Counted from the stretch's first letter, positions 13,704 through 26,346 are shown. The stretch: DNA of 64,000 nucleotides from Scleromitrula shiraiana (GCA_028455995.1 JABELC010000009.1:186001-250000); one strand, 5' to 3'. Translations and numbers: made by a program. The notes: generated from the sequence alone by a model not told the origin.

Positions 13704-13785
13704 ACTCCGACTTTCTTATTACTACACACTACTTTACTTTAACTTCATTTACTTCTTTTTACAATATCAAATCTCAATCAATAAT

Positions 13786-16240
13786 ATGGAACCCCCTACA
13801 TATTCAACTCGCTCTAAGCGTAAATCGGATGAAGTAGAACTATTATCCTCTCCTTCCAAAAAACTTCGATTATCGCTTTCGCCGCCATCTTCACCAATGT
13901 CAGCTGACGCCAACTTAATCCCCAGTCCCATGGAATCAGAAAACCCCGACTACGAACTCTCCACCCGCGGAGGTTTTCGTGGACGAGGACGAGGCCGTGG
14001 TAAAAATCGTGGAAGAGTGGGTACACGTAATGTGAAGAATCCCATATCCGAAATCAAAACGATGATTCCTGTCGCTGGGGGAAAAGCCTCCAGAGGTAGA
14101 GGTGGTCATCGAGTGAAAAAATCTAGCAATGCTCGCATTCAGAGTTTATATCATCGCAAACAAATGCTTAAAACTCAATATAAACAGGTGGCTTTGCTGC
14201 AGCGCGCCGCGCTGGAATCTATCTCGGATAAATCTTTACAGGCTATGATTGAGGATCCAAAATATCATGAGTCGTTGCCTGAGTTTAGGGTTGTCGCCGA
14301 TGCTTTGGCTGCTAAGTATGCTGAGAGGGTTCAATTGATTCAGAGTCAGTATGATGTTCAGAAGGAGTATTTGAAAAATCAAAAAATTCTTGAGGATGCA
14401 TATACCAATGGGGTATTTGAGGTAAGAAACTCAATATTATTTTTGGGAATGATTTTAATTTTTTTGATAGACACGAGTAAAAGCTACTCAAGAAAATGCC
14501 GATCTAAAAATTAAGCAAAGAGTTATAGAAGTATATCAGCAAATGGAGATACGAACGGGTGCTGATAGTCCATCTTTACATGACGTAAGTAAATATACTT
14601 TCATTCATTTAATATATTACATATTGACAATTCTTTAGATTGAACAATCTCACGTGAAGAGAGTTGTTGAAGAAATTCATGTTCATCCTGCTGATGCATG
14701 GTTGAATGGTGGCCGTGCTGCCCAGATTGCCGCTTCAATTGAAAAAGAGGTTAATAAGAAACGAGGTCGTGGAAAGAGAAATGCAAATAAACCCGAATCA
14801 CCATTTAAAAATCAAGCATTTGACGACACCGAAGTAGCACCTAAGAAGACATCTTTGTATCAACCAGCAACTGCATTACCCTTGCCTGTTGTTATGGATG
14901 GTGATTCGGCAGCTCCAACACCAGCCGAATTATCTGAGCAAGATGATGATGTTGTTACGGATAGATTTGGTGTTCATATACCTAATAAGGCCAGACCAAG
15001 AAATGGAGATAATCCAAACAATCGTGTCGTTGTTGAGCCGCCTTTTAAATTTGATGAAGATGAGATTGGTATTCGAGTTCACCACTACAAGAAATACAAC
15101 AAAAACGATTTACCGACATTTATTGGCATGGATCCATCACCAAATCCGAAAAAGTTTCATTATGATCCTTGGGTTCGAAATCATCATTCTACAGCCAATT
15201 CAATTGAAGATCTGGATGAGAAAATTGTCGAATTGCATAAACTACATCCTATTCTAGGCCTTCCCGTTAAAGGATCTGTTAATCCAACTCTTAAGGAACG
15301 TACCGATTGGAGCAAACCACTACCGGAGAGCAGACCTATTGTTTTCGTTGTTGAAAGTCAGGATCCAAATCAACCCAGACAAATATTTGAAACTTCTCGT
15401 TCTGCATGGATGGAGCACGCTGAGAGATCATTTGAGGATTTGGGTGATCAGCGAAAAATGGCTGAATCGTTAGAAGCCATTGGAGCCCGTGCTCCAATTC
15501 TTCGTCCCATTGAAAAGGAGGTTACTCCGGAATATACAGGCAACATTAGTGATGTTTTGTTGCAAGCTGTATCAGAAGCAACAAATGCATTATCTAAACC
15601 AATTGCACCATTATCCACCCCGATACCATCATACTCAACACCCGCTCTAACGGCCTCATCAAACAATACTCCAGTACAAAGAACTCAAGGTTACGATCCA
15701 GTCCGCGATACAGGATATTCACCTCACGTACGCCGATCCCCCGTAAAAACCTTTCTCAATCTCGGAAACCTGGGCGTCCTTGCCGACGCAGCCGAATCCT
15801 TCGGTAACAAACCACCCCGTGGCTCAATCATGCAACCACTAATGCCCCAACCTCGTCCTCTTCTCCAACAACAATCACAACAACAACAATATGCACAACC
15901 AGATTTCTACCGCTCAGTTCCCCCTCCCCCGTTCGCTCAACCCCCTCATATACCCACCCTCCCTTCCTTCCAACATCAGGGTCCTCCTCCTCCTCCTCCA
16001 CCCCCATCTCAATTTTTCGCGTATGCGGGCGGTCCGCCTCAGTTTCAGCTCCCGCATGTTCAGATGAATGCGAATGCGAATGCGCAGAGATATAAAGATA
16101 TTCTTCCTGCGCCCCCAGGAAATAGGAGACCGCAGCTGCCGCCGCAGTCGCCGATGCAATCGCAGCAGGGGTTGGTGGGGTCGAGTTGGGGCCCGTTTTT
16201 GAATCCGGGGGGTGGGTTTGGGGGGCAGGGGAGGGGGTGA
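13786..16240 (+). CDS. RGG- and proline-rich nuclear-type protein of unknown function
   Basis: Three exons (13786-14421, 14471-14584, 14639-16240), all phase 0, give 783 residues. The N-terminus is basic with an NLS-like cluster (SKRKSDEVE...PSKKLRL) and an RGG-type stretch (GGFRGRGRGRGKNRGR, about residues 62-77). Residues 110-270 are predicted helical or coiled-coil, with regular K/E/Q/L spacing. A folded middle region (about 380-520) contains an aromatic segment (FIGMDPSPNPKKFHYDPW). The C-terminal ~200 residues are low-complexity P/Q/G-rich. RGG boxes and this architecture suggest nucleic-acid or chromatin association, but I do not recognise the family. Third-position composition turns G-rich in the last ~200 bases, continuing into the G-rich DNA downstream. 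Confidence 0.85.
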
Positions 16241-17844
16241 TGGGGTAGGTTGGATGGATGGGATGGGATGGGATGGGATGGGATGGGTGAAATAGGATGA
16301 GATGGGATGAGATGGGGTGGATAAAGTGGGCGGATTATGGGTTTGTGATTCTGTGGGGGTAAGGGGTTTATGAAAATAAGAATGAAAATGAAAATGAAAA
16401 TGAAAATTAAATTGGGGGATTGTTTTTTATCTTTGGTGTTGTATTATAGATTTGTTTGTTCTTTTGTGTTGTTTCTTGGTTCATCGTTTTGGGATTTTGG
16501 GGGTTTGGGTTCGTTGTGGTTGTTATTAGTTTTGGGAACGCGACGGATGGGTAAGATGGTGTTAGGTGATCGATTGATTGATTGATTGATTGATTGATAC
16601 GGAGACGAATAAATTGGAATTGGAAATGATTTTGGGATTGGGATTTGGATTGGGATTGGGATTGGAAAAGGGATTGAATTAGTGGGGGGTTTGGAAAAAT
16701 ATTTTGGGTGAAGGTAGAGGGGGATGGGGGGGATAGGGTTGGATGGATGCGTAGGGAAACGAAACGAGAGGGCAAGTTAATGAAAGAGGGAGATAAAATG
16801 TCGAAAAGTTAAAAAAATTGGCTGGATTGAATTGGGTGTCATCGTCTATAGAATCTAGATGCATGCACCGCTGGTATTGGTGGTGGTAGTTGGAGCTACG
16901 GTGGAGAGGTCGTACATACTATACTATACTATACATAGTACTGGAGTACATACACAGTGTATATTGAGAGAATGAGGAATAATGAATACAATAAATAAAT
17001 ACTATATGAATCTTGAAGGTGTTTCGACACGAGTGTATAGAGATTATTTCGTTGATTACCTATGTGCTGGTAATGGTATGATGGAATTTCTTAATAGCAT
17101 AGCATAGCATAGCATACATCAATAAAAGAATACAATAATAACGTTTCATTATAGTACATCTCATGATCATTCTGATGAGTCCTGGCCGAGCTCATCGCCC
17201 GCCCGAGTACAGCTAGCTCGACCTACTTGGGATTTCTGCAATAAGACTCCTGTACAAATCAAAACATATATTAAATTGTAGACTTGCAAACCCTGCTCAA
17301 CTCAACTCAACTCAACTCCCGTACAGTAGTACAACATATTTAGAACAATCCATTCACGCAGCTATATCGTAGCGGGGTCGACGTCGAGGATGATAAACCA
17401 ATTCTGAGCAACTATGAGTCGAACTGTACTATTCTTAAAAGGGAATGAATGAAAGAATACTCTCAGAGTCATGGCGAGGGCAGGATTTTTTTTTTCCCGC
17501 CTACGGTTTTTTTGGGGGGGGGTTTGTCATATCGAATCCCTGCTAGTGTCCTTATCAAGTTTATCGGCAAGGCTCTGCAGAAAGAAAACTTATTATTTAT
17601 TACTTATTTTATTTATTATATTAGGTCGGTCCTCTTTTCGCCTGCGTTTTCTCGGATTTATATTATACGATTCGTAAATTTTATTTCAAGGCTTGCGGTT
17701 ACGATAGCTCGGCGACGTCTTGATATCTTTGCGGACGGATTTTATAGAGAGGGATTTTAGAGAGTGCAAGGAAGAGAGGAGATTCTATAATAATAAGAAC
17801 AAGAAGAATAAGAAGAATAGGAAGATAATTGGATATTTGAGAAA
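16241..17844. other. intergenic, G-rich just downstream, eIF6 leader at the right end
   Basis: GGGAT/GAGAT arrays occupy about 16252-16320, followed by AATGAA and GATT repeats and ACTAT/CATAG runs. No gene is supported. The last ~400 bases, A/T-rich with T and G tracts near 17488-17522, precede the eIF6 ATG and may include its promoter. Confidence 0.5.
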
Positions 17845-18727
17845 ATGGCGGTTCGTGCGCAATTTGAGAATTCTAATGAGTGAGTTTTCTTCTTCTTCTT
17901 CTTCTTCTTCTTCTTCTTCTTCTTCTTTTGTTTTTCGTGCTGGGTTATTTGTCTCGATGACCTCGGTGACTGGTGACGGTGGGAGGTGGGATGGAGGGAA
18001 AGATGTGAGAGGGGGTTCGAATGAAGAGGGTGAGGGATTTGAATCGTGTGTGCGATGCGATTCGATTTCGACTTCGATTGGACTGTATGGCTGGGTGTTT
18101 ACCCCTCTATTTATATATACTGCATGGGGTGGTGGATGTGGTATGGGATGTCATGGTGAAAGCTAGGCATCCCCTCGAGATACCTCGATACTACGATTCT
18201 CATCGCATACATCGCACTCACATCAGACCCCGCACACCTCTCCACACAAGCCACGCCAAATCTTCAATCCTCAATCCTCAATCGCCATCACAATCACAAT
18301 CACCCCTCTCCCCTCTCCCCGATCAATCCCTCCTAACACTCAACATCCCAAACAAGAAACAAGCTAACAACCCCCTCCCAAAAACACAGAGTCGGTGTAT
18401 TCTCCACCTTGACAAATTCATACGCGTTGGTTGCGGTAGGAGGAAGCGAGAACTTCTATAGTGTTTTCGAGGCCGAGCTTCAGGATGTTATTCCCATTTG
18501 TCATGCTACGATTGCGGGGACTAGGATTATTGGGCGGATGACGACTGGGTATGTTGTTTCTTCTACTTCTTCTTTTTTTGCTGTTGTTACAGATGCCTGC
18601 TGTTCACTTTCGGTGTCGCTGCTTTCATGGTGGTTGCTGAGATGGATGTGGGATTGTGGGTTTGGGGATGGCCGGATGAGCGGATGGGCATGAGTTTGGT
18701 GGGATGGGATGGGATGATGAAGATGAA

Positions 18728-18769
<42 letters not shown>

Positions 18770-19419
18770 TTGGTTGCTAATTGATGATCAATAGAAACAA
18801 GAACGGTCTTTTGGTACCTACTAGTACGACGGATCAGGAGTTACAACATCTTAGAAATAGTTTACCAGATTCCGTTAAGATACAGGTATGTTCTTTTCCC
18901 ACTTTTTCCATCTTATCATTCTTCCACAGAAAACATACTTACCAATTCTTCCCCCCCAAACAGAGAATAGAAGAACGTCTCTCCGCCCTAGGAAACGTCA
19001 TAGTATGCAACGACCACGTCGCCCTCGTACACCCCGACCTCGAGCGCGAAACGGAAGAAATAATCGCCGACGTCCTCGGCGTCGAAGTCTTCCGCCAAAC
19101 CATCGCCGACAACGTCCTCGTAGGCTCCTACATGGCTCTTTCCAACCAAGGCGGAATCGTACATCCGAAAACTTCCATCCAGGACCAGGATGAATTGAGC
19201 TCCTTATTGCAGGTACCCCTCGTTGCGGGATCGGTCAATAGAGGTAGTAGTGTGGTTGGGGCGGGCATGGTGGTTAATGATTGGATGGCGGTTACGGGGT
19301 TGGATACCACGGCGACGGAGTTGAGTGTTGTGGAGAGTGTGTTTAGACTTGGGGAGGGGGCTGCGCCGGGGGATATCAGGGGGAAGAATAAGGATACTAT
19401 GGTTGAGAGTTTCTATTAG
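17845..19419 (+). CDS. TIF6: eukaryotic translation initiation factor 6 (eIF6/Tif6)
   Basis: Four exons (17845-17879, 18390-18548, 18795-18885, 18964-19419) join in phase to 246 residues, the standard eIF6 length. The N-terminus [14 protein letters not shown], then [45 protein letters not shown] and [11 protein letters not shown] follow eIF6 end to end. eIF6 binds the 60S subunit through uL14, blocks premature joining with 40S and is needed for pre-60S maturation; it is released by Sdo1/Efl1. The tiny first exon (35 nt) is separated by a 510-nt intron carrying a (TTC)15 tract. Intron 2 holds a (GAT)n tract. Third positions switch from A/C to G/T at about 19190. Confidence 0.96.
17884..17928. 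repeat. (TTC)15 within eIF6 intron 1
   Basis: A clean run of about fifteen TTC triplets sits a few bases after the donor of the first intron, on the transcribed pre-mRNA as a pyrimidine tract. Confidence 0.9.
18719..18770. repeat. (GAT)n within eIF6 intron 2
   Basis: A GATGAAGAT lead-in is followed by a GAT triplet run to about 18770, just upstream of the intron 2 acceptor at 18794. Confidence 0.85.
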
Positions 19420-21061
19420 ATGGATTACTAGTTTGGTCTGGTTTGGTGTGGTGCATGTGGTGCATATGGTGCATGTGGCGGGGATGAGATGAATCATTGA
19501 GCGGTATGATGATGATGATGATGCATTGTCAGATTGATTATTATCTCATCTTTTGATCACTCGATCAATAGATCTGCTACATAGATTTATATCCTCCGTA
19601 TATTCGCATATATATGGGTATGTCAAGATGTGATGGGATGGGATGCAATAGAATAAAATGAATGAACATCACAAGTTCAATCACGTACACCAACTAAAAC
19701 AAATCCATTCATTCAAGAAAAGAAAAGAAAAGAAAAGAATAGAATAGAATATCTTCTCGACTCTTTTTATCTGGTGCTTGTGTTTTCATTACTCGCTATG
19801 CTCAGGCTCTTTATATATCATATCATATCATATCATATCATATCATATCATATCATATCATATCATATAGATAGATACAACCAGATACAAATCACTACAT
19901 TCAAGTTGATGAATTAACATATATCATGATTTTTCTCAATTCCATGTAATGAACTTGAATTCGCTTTTTGTTATGTTTTGGTATGTTATGTTTTATTATG
20001 TTTTATTATGGTATAAATATGATATATACCTACCTCTATACCTCCTCGTCTTCAAGATCTCTCTAATACAAAAAAAGATATTTCATTCAAGTTGCCAGTG
20101 CAAAATTACTGCTAGTAGTATTTAATTCTCGTTTATTGTGACTGGTATGTTTTGGCTCTAAATTAAAATTTATTATATTCAAATTAGTATGTTAATGTTT
20201 TAGAAGATTTTTGATAAATGATTTTTAGAATAATTTCAAGTTAGTCAGGTTGGAGTGATGGTTAAAATATGGTGTTCTTTTTATTATTACTAGTATTGTT
20301 GGTATGTGAGTATGTGAGTATGTGAGTATGTGAGTATGTGAGTATGTGAGTATGTGAGTATGTGAGTATGTGAGTAATGAATTCAAGTTATAAAGAACTT
20401 GAAGAGACTCGGACAAGATAGTGTGTTAGAGGACTTGATATAACTTAAATACGATATAACATAGATACCACTATACAAGAGCCTGAGGCATCCAATAAAT
20501 AGGAAAAAATCCATCGTCGCAGTGTGGTGGGTAATTTTCGCGTTTTTTTGGAACTAGTCGCCGTTGCCTTGCCTTGTCTTGTCGTGTCTTTTCTTGGTGC
20601 CTGAATAGTGAGGCGATTTCATCGTCTTCACTTTTCGATGTATAGTCGGGATTTTTTATTCGTGCATGCGTGCATTTGGATGGATATTTTTGTGTGAAGA
20701 TTTGTGTGGTGGATGGATTTGAATGGATTTGAATGGATTTGAATGGGAGGAAGGAAGCATTTTATTTGAGTGAGTGAGGGGAAGCTTCTTTATTTTGATA
20801 TCAATATTGATTTGATTTGGTTTGATTTGGGTTGGGTTGGGTTTGTATGAGAGAAGAGAAAGTGAGAAGGATAGGAAGGAAAAAGTAAGAACAAAAGTAA
20901 GAAGAAAAGGAAATAAAAGAAAAGAAAAGAAAAATAAAAGAGACAGGAAATGGGAGTTTGGTGATTGCAGAAGTGAGTGAAGATCAGATTGAGAGAGAAA
21001 GGGAGGGAGAGAGAACGAGAGATTTGGGATATTTGTGGATTTTTATAGGAGGAGTGAGGTT
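19420..21061. other. intergenic with pentamer and octamer arrays
   Basis: Contains (AAAAG)n near 19718-19737, a (CATAT)n array at about 19817-19868 and an 8-mer GTATGTGA array of about nine copies at 20301-20373. The region before the next gene is purine-rich (20860-21030). A CATTCAAGTTGAT motif at about 19900 also occurs near 13076. No gene supported. Confidence 0.5.
20301..20373. repeat. 8-bp tandem array, unit GTATGTGA
   Basis: About nine head-to-tail copies, nearly perfect. Confidence 0.9.
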
Positions 21062-24000
21062 ATGGAGGGGTTGGGAAAGGATATGAGGATGGGGATAGGG
21101 ATGGAGATGGAGATGGAGATAGTAAGGGAGGGTTTGGTGGGAGAGAATGAGGTGAGAGTGGAGAGGAGTGGGTTGACGGGTGAGGACAAATATTTGGATG
21201 AGATGGGGAGGGAGATTGGAGATGAGAAGGAGAGTGAGGAAATGGTTGGTAGTGAGATGGCGCGTCATGGTGATGAATCTGTTGTGGTAGTGGAAGTCGA
21301 AGTCGAGACGGTCATGGAGCAAGATATTGATGAAATGCGAGAGTGTGAGGAAAGCTTTGGAGGTGATTTGGTGGTGGTGGATGGCGGTGATCATGTTGAC
21401 GTTGATAAGGAGGTTGATAATTTTGAGGGATCTGCAATGGGTGGAGAGAATATCCATCAAAATGTGGTGGGTGGAGATGAGGTGGAGATGGTGAATGTTG
21501 AGAATATGGCTGGGCAGGTAGAGATTGAGGAAGATGGAAGTCAAAATGAAATCAGAGGAGTGGAGATAATAATTGAAGGTTCTGCGAAAGTGGTTTCTGA
21601 GACTGAGGAGATGATTGGAATGGAAAAATCAGCAGCGGCGATCGATGATTTTAAAGAGGGACAGCAGGGTGGAAAGACTTTCTTGGAGGTCATCGATGCC
21701 AATGGTTTTGACAACACGCCTGATAATCGTCCGAACTCGAGTACCTCTGATGACAAACCTCTCGCACAACCTGACATCATCATGGCTGAATCTGACATCA
21801 TCATGGCTGATGGGACAACAAACACGATTGATATTAATTCTACGCCATCTGAGATAGTTATACTGGATGAACTGACGAACAAAGCTAATGGTGGACGTGG
21901 CAATGATTCTATCCAGAGTGAAATTTCAGGGATTCAATTTATCGACAGAAATGACCTCGAAAATCTCGAAGGATCACCAGCACCAATTGCGTCCCTCAAT
22001 TCATCAACCGCAGATAAAAATATGATCGAAAACAGTTTTATGGTTCAGTCAACGACATGTACGGATATTTCAAACGCGTCCCAAACTCATCAAACCCAAA
22101 CACAAGATTCGAGTATTATGCAGCAAGAAGGAAATGATGATGGAGATATAATGTTACCTTCTCTGCCAAAAGAACAAATCATCTTTGAAACTAAGACACA
22201 GGAAATTCCGGATAGTGATGCTTTTACCGAATCGAGTCAGCCAAGCCCTCAAAAGCCAGTCGAAAATCCGAATTCAAAATCATCACCAGATTTACCAAAC
22301 ATTAGGACTGATGTTACAGTCACGGGCGATAATAATGATACGAATACTGGCGGAGAGGCTACTAGGGTTATGAGTTCATTTGGCAGACAATGTGCCACGA
22401 GCGATGAGGTGGATATCTTAATGATTGATGAAAAGATTCTTGATGCTTCTCAGAATGTCAAAGAAACCAATCAAGAATATGGTGCTGAAGCTGGCCAATC
22501 TGCGAAAATGGTTGAGGATGTCGAAGATTTAATTACAGTTATTGCCGCCGAAACTATTCTAAAATCACCTCCTGAAAATGAATCGGGCGATGATACTCCT
22601 TCTTCGCCCGTGAAGCCAACAAAGAAGAGAGGTAGACCGCCTGGAAGGAAATCTTCTGGTTTAGCTACGACTACTACTACTGGGAGGGATGATAGTGGTG
22701 AGAGCGTTCCTAAGAAGATGAAAGTCAACGGGACTAATTTCGAAGAAAGTGGCAACGAGGAAGATGAACTGAATACAGAGAAGTCAATTTCAGAGAAAAA
22801 AAAACTTGGAAGACCGGCTGGAAGGAAAACTTCCAAATTATCTTTTAATGATTCTGAAGAGGATGATGGTGAATTAGAAGAGGGGAAAGAGAAAGAATCT
22901 CGGATGATTACACAAACAGTTTCTGTCGTGATAGAACAAATTAAGTCGCCGGAGAGAGTCGACCGGAATCTCTCGAAAACATTGGTCCGGGACTCGGAAG
23001 ACGATGGAGTTGACGATGAGGAATTTTTGGATTCATCTGAGAAGGAAAGCAACGTTGTTGAGTCAACTGCTAAAACTGGAGAGTCTTTTAAAATTAACGA
23101 GAAATCAATGGATGAGCTTCCAATGGAGGAACCTAGACAGGAAACGAAGAAGAAAAGAGGAAGACCGACTGGTAGGAAAATCTCTGGCCTCTCAACCAAC
23201 CAAGAACTCGAAGATAAAGCAGACAGTCAAACAATTTCCGAAGATCCAGTGGTTGTTGAAAACGTGGATACAGAGTCGCCGGAAAAAAAGAAGAGGGGGA
23301 GACCGTTGGGACGAAAGGTTTCGGGTCTTTCGATTAATGAAGGTGATAATGAGGAACTTAGGGAAAACTCCAAATTGGTTAAGGAGAATTCGGCAGATGT
23401 TGCAAAATCTTCAGCAGAGAAAAAGAAGAGAGGAAGGCCTGTTGGAAGAACAAGCTCGGGACTTTCTAATAGTGAAAAGGATGATGGGTTTACTGAAGAA
23501 ATCACTATAGTCACCGAGACTCCCGCCGCTCCATCTGATAAATCACCCCCTACAGAGACGAAAAAGGGGGGTAGACCTGCGGGGAGAAAGACCTCTGGAT
23601 TAAATAAACACAAACAATTACTTGGAAACTTTGGCGAAGATGAATTGGCGAGTGAAGGGACTTCTTCCGCTACTTCAATTCTTTCAGCGGAGAAGAGAAA
23701 TAGAGGAAGATCTGCTGGAAATAAGAAAGTTGAAGTTAGAGAGATCGAAGATTCAGATGAGATCACAAGTGGTAGTCTTGACGAAGGCCCGGCAGATAAT
23801 GATGAAAGTTCAGTTTTATCAGAGGAACCAAATATCCAAGAGAAAGAGGAACCAACAATCGTCGAGAAAAAGAAGAGAGGAAGGCCAGCGGCTGTTAAGA
23901 GTAAAGGAAAGGAAATCGTGAAGGATGCAACTGATGAAAATACATCGATAACGGATTCGACATCCGGCATTCAGAGCAAGAATACGCAACTCGAAAATTC

Positions 24001-24507
24001 TTCACGGCCATCTGCGAATGAGAAAGAGGAGCTTGAGATTTGTAGGAGTCAGATTTCGGGAAGTCAGGCATCTACTTCTAGTGTATCATCTTCGACATCG
24101 ACGTCTCAGAATAAAGATATCATCTTCGCGGAACTGAAAGCTATCAAAATAGTACGTTTCATTCTGCCCCTTTCCCCTTCCTTCCTTCCTCCCCTCCCCT
24201 CCACTAATCCAAAACTAACCCCCTCCTTTTTTAACTCTAGTCCTCCATCACCAATCGCACCACCACCCTCCTCACCGAAATCACCCAAAAACGCGCACAG
24301 CTCGCGCAAATAACAAAAGAACTCAAAGCACCAGCGTACGAAACGGTAAAGAGACATATTAGATTGTTGCATGAGTATAATGATGTGAAGGATGTGGGAC
24401 AGGGGTTGTTGGGGATGGTGGCGGATAATCGGGGGGTTAGGGTGGGGGATTTGTATAGATGTGGGGATGGGGGAGAAGGGGAATTTGGGGTGGGGGTTGG
24501 GGATTAG
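21062..24507 (+). CDS. Swi5-domain recombination protein with a long multi-AT-hook N-terminus
   Basis: Exon 1 is 21062-24151, intron 24152-24240, exon 2 24241-24507, total 1118 residues if ATG 21062 is used (the frame is open a little further upstream without an ATG). Residues ~1030-1118 match Swi5/Sae3: a helical coiled-coil start (about TTLLTEITQKRAQLAQITKEL), then the hallmark HIRLLHEYNDVKD and a conserved ending like RGVRVGDLY. Swi5 with Sfr1/Mei5 stimulates Rad51/Dmc1 strand exchange. Ordinary Swi5 proteins are about 80-250 residues. Here ~1000 acidic, disordered residues precede it and carry about eight AT-hook-like cores (near 520, 580, 697, 743, 788, 834, 879, 938), most of form KKRGRPxGRK; two are degenerate (KKGGRP, NRGRSAG). 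AT-hooks bind the minor groove of A/T DNA. The fusion is within one long exon, so mis-joining of two genes is unlikely except at the single intron. Confidence 0.85.
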
Positions 24508-26345
24508 GTGAGGGATGGATGATGGGGAATGGGAGATGGTGGGGGGGAGATGGTAAAGGGATGGATGTTTGCTTCACAGGGGTATGGATGTATGGCGAAT
24601 GGAGGGAATACAATGGAATACAATGGAAAGGGAATACATGAATGATACCATTTTGCTTTATTTATCAAACATTTCTTACTTCCTATTTTAGGAACTAATA
24701 CACAAGGAAAAGGGAAGAAAGGAAGGCAGGAAGGAAGGAAGAGAGGCAAAAGGAATACACAATCCGAGTCGAATTGCTAGTATATTAGATAGACATATAA
24801 CTTACATCTGGCTTTAGGTTAGAGAAACTCATCAATACTAAACACATAAATTGCTAAAATGGAACACTGACTAAATGATAACTTACTGTTTGAGAAGGAA
24901 TATGCAGTTAAAGATGAAGTGCTGGCATATGATATCGGTACATAACTTACATCCGACGATGGGCTGGAGACATCCATAGATATAAAGTACACATATTGCT
25001 AGAACTAGAATGGAATACTTGATAAATAAACACTTGCTGTTTGGGTATTGATATTTGTTGTGATATTAGAAGAGGAGAAAAGAGGAGATGAAATGTTAGT
25101 TGGTTAGTTAATTGGCTAGTTGATCTGTTAGTTTGTTGATTAGTTGGTCCTAGTTACTTGGTCAGTTAATATATCAGTCAGTTCCTGGATTATTTACTTA
25201 CTTACTTGGTTGGTTGGTTAGCTAGCTAGTTAGTTAGACGCTTGTGTGGTGGGGGAGATGGTGACACAGTTGTCATATGGATGGGGAGATGCTGATGTCA
25301 GTGATGTGGGTATAGTAAGTAGAAGGAATGATTTGAGTGGATACATACATAAGTACATGATGAAGGTCGATGACGTGGGGGTTTGTTTGTTTTAGTTGGT
25401 TGGTTAGTAAGTTAGTTGGCTTGTTAGTTAGAGCAGTTAGTTGGTTGTGTGATGGGAGAGATGATGACTTAGATGATGTCGATATCATATGATCATGTAG
25501 ATGAGAACATTTTGATGGGAAAATAGTAAGTGCAAGGAATTTGTGTGATGGATATATACATAGTTGCATGATGCAGATCAATGACGACGTGAGGATTTGT
25601 TTATGGGTGGTGATGTAGTGATGGTTATGATGATGTGGTGACGTAGGTGAGACTGTTGAGGATATGTTAGACGACGGAAGTGGATAGAGTATATTTATGA
25701 CGTATCTAGAGATTAGAAGGAGATGTGAGTCATTGAATGGTACTTACATGTAGGAGATTGCCAAGATTAGTCTACGGTGCTTGTGTGATGGATTTAGTGA
25801 TGTCGGTACCAAGTAACTTTGATGATTTGTTTTTGACATGTGATGGATAATGCTTTTTTGACGATGGTATATTGGTTGATGGATTCTATATGGTGATTTA
25901 CTATAGATAGGAAGGATATGTGATGATGGAGGTATGGTGGTTAGTATATTGGATGAGTGTAAGTTGATGATAGGTGATGGGGATATACTTATGGTGAGTA
26001 TGTACTTACTGATTGAAGTCGATGTAAGAATACTATATATTTGGATAGCAAGGAGATGTGATGATGGAGGTGTGGCGGTTAGTATAGTAGATGACTATAA
26101 GTTGATGATAGGTGATGGGGATATACTTACTGAGTGATGTCGATATGCGAATACTATATTTGATGACGATTATATGTTAGTTAGTGAAGAAGCCAGTGTA
26201 TAGATGGAGTGACGTACTTATATTGGTGTTTTCGGATACTATTGTTAGAGACTGTGAGACATGGTTAGTATATTCTAGTTATAGGGCTGTAGATATAGAT
26301 ACGTACCTATATTTTTTGATCGATGGTGTCGATGTGGGTGTGGAT
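24508..26345. other. C-poor, G/T/A-rich non-coding DNA with degenerate tandem motifs
   Basis: The top strand is unusually poor in C. It has TTAGTTGGTTAGT-like repeats (about 25090-25450), two related stretches TGATGGAGGTATGGTGGTTAGTAT (about 25923 and 26061) each followed by AAGTTGATGATAGGTGATGGGGATATACTTA, and many GATGATG motifs. No gene signals; short open frames follow the repeats. Confidence 0.5.
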
Positions 26346-26346
26346 A

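Larger units (their letters stand above)
11847..13785. other. intergenic with dense microsatellites
   Basis: No supported gene. It contains GGAAA runs (about 11990-12026), a T tract (12248-12265), a 7-mer CATGCTC array (about 12404-12475), a long (AAG)n tract (about 12590-12661), a TATGGT hexamer array (about 12767-12813), GATGG/GATGA arrays (about 12871-12916) and ATT/ATG triplet runs (about 13128-13222). Long open frames here are artefacts of these repeats. Confidence 0.6.

Noticed and set aside
20984..21544. 186-codon minus-strand His/Leu-rich frame
   Set aside because: Shadow of the Swi5/AT-hook gene on the opposite strand.
22471..23970. Ser/Phe-rich minus-strand frames of ~245 codons
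   Set aside because: Antisense shadows of the acidic, lysine-rich AT-hook region.
25934..26137. 67-codon + frame with repeated DDYKLMIGDGDIL
   Set aside because: A direct duplication of non-coding repeat sequence; no start context or exon partners.
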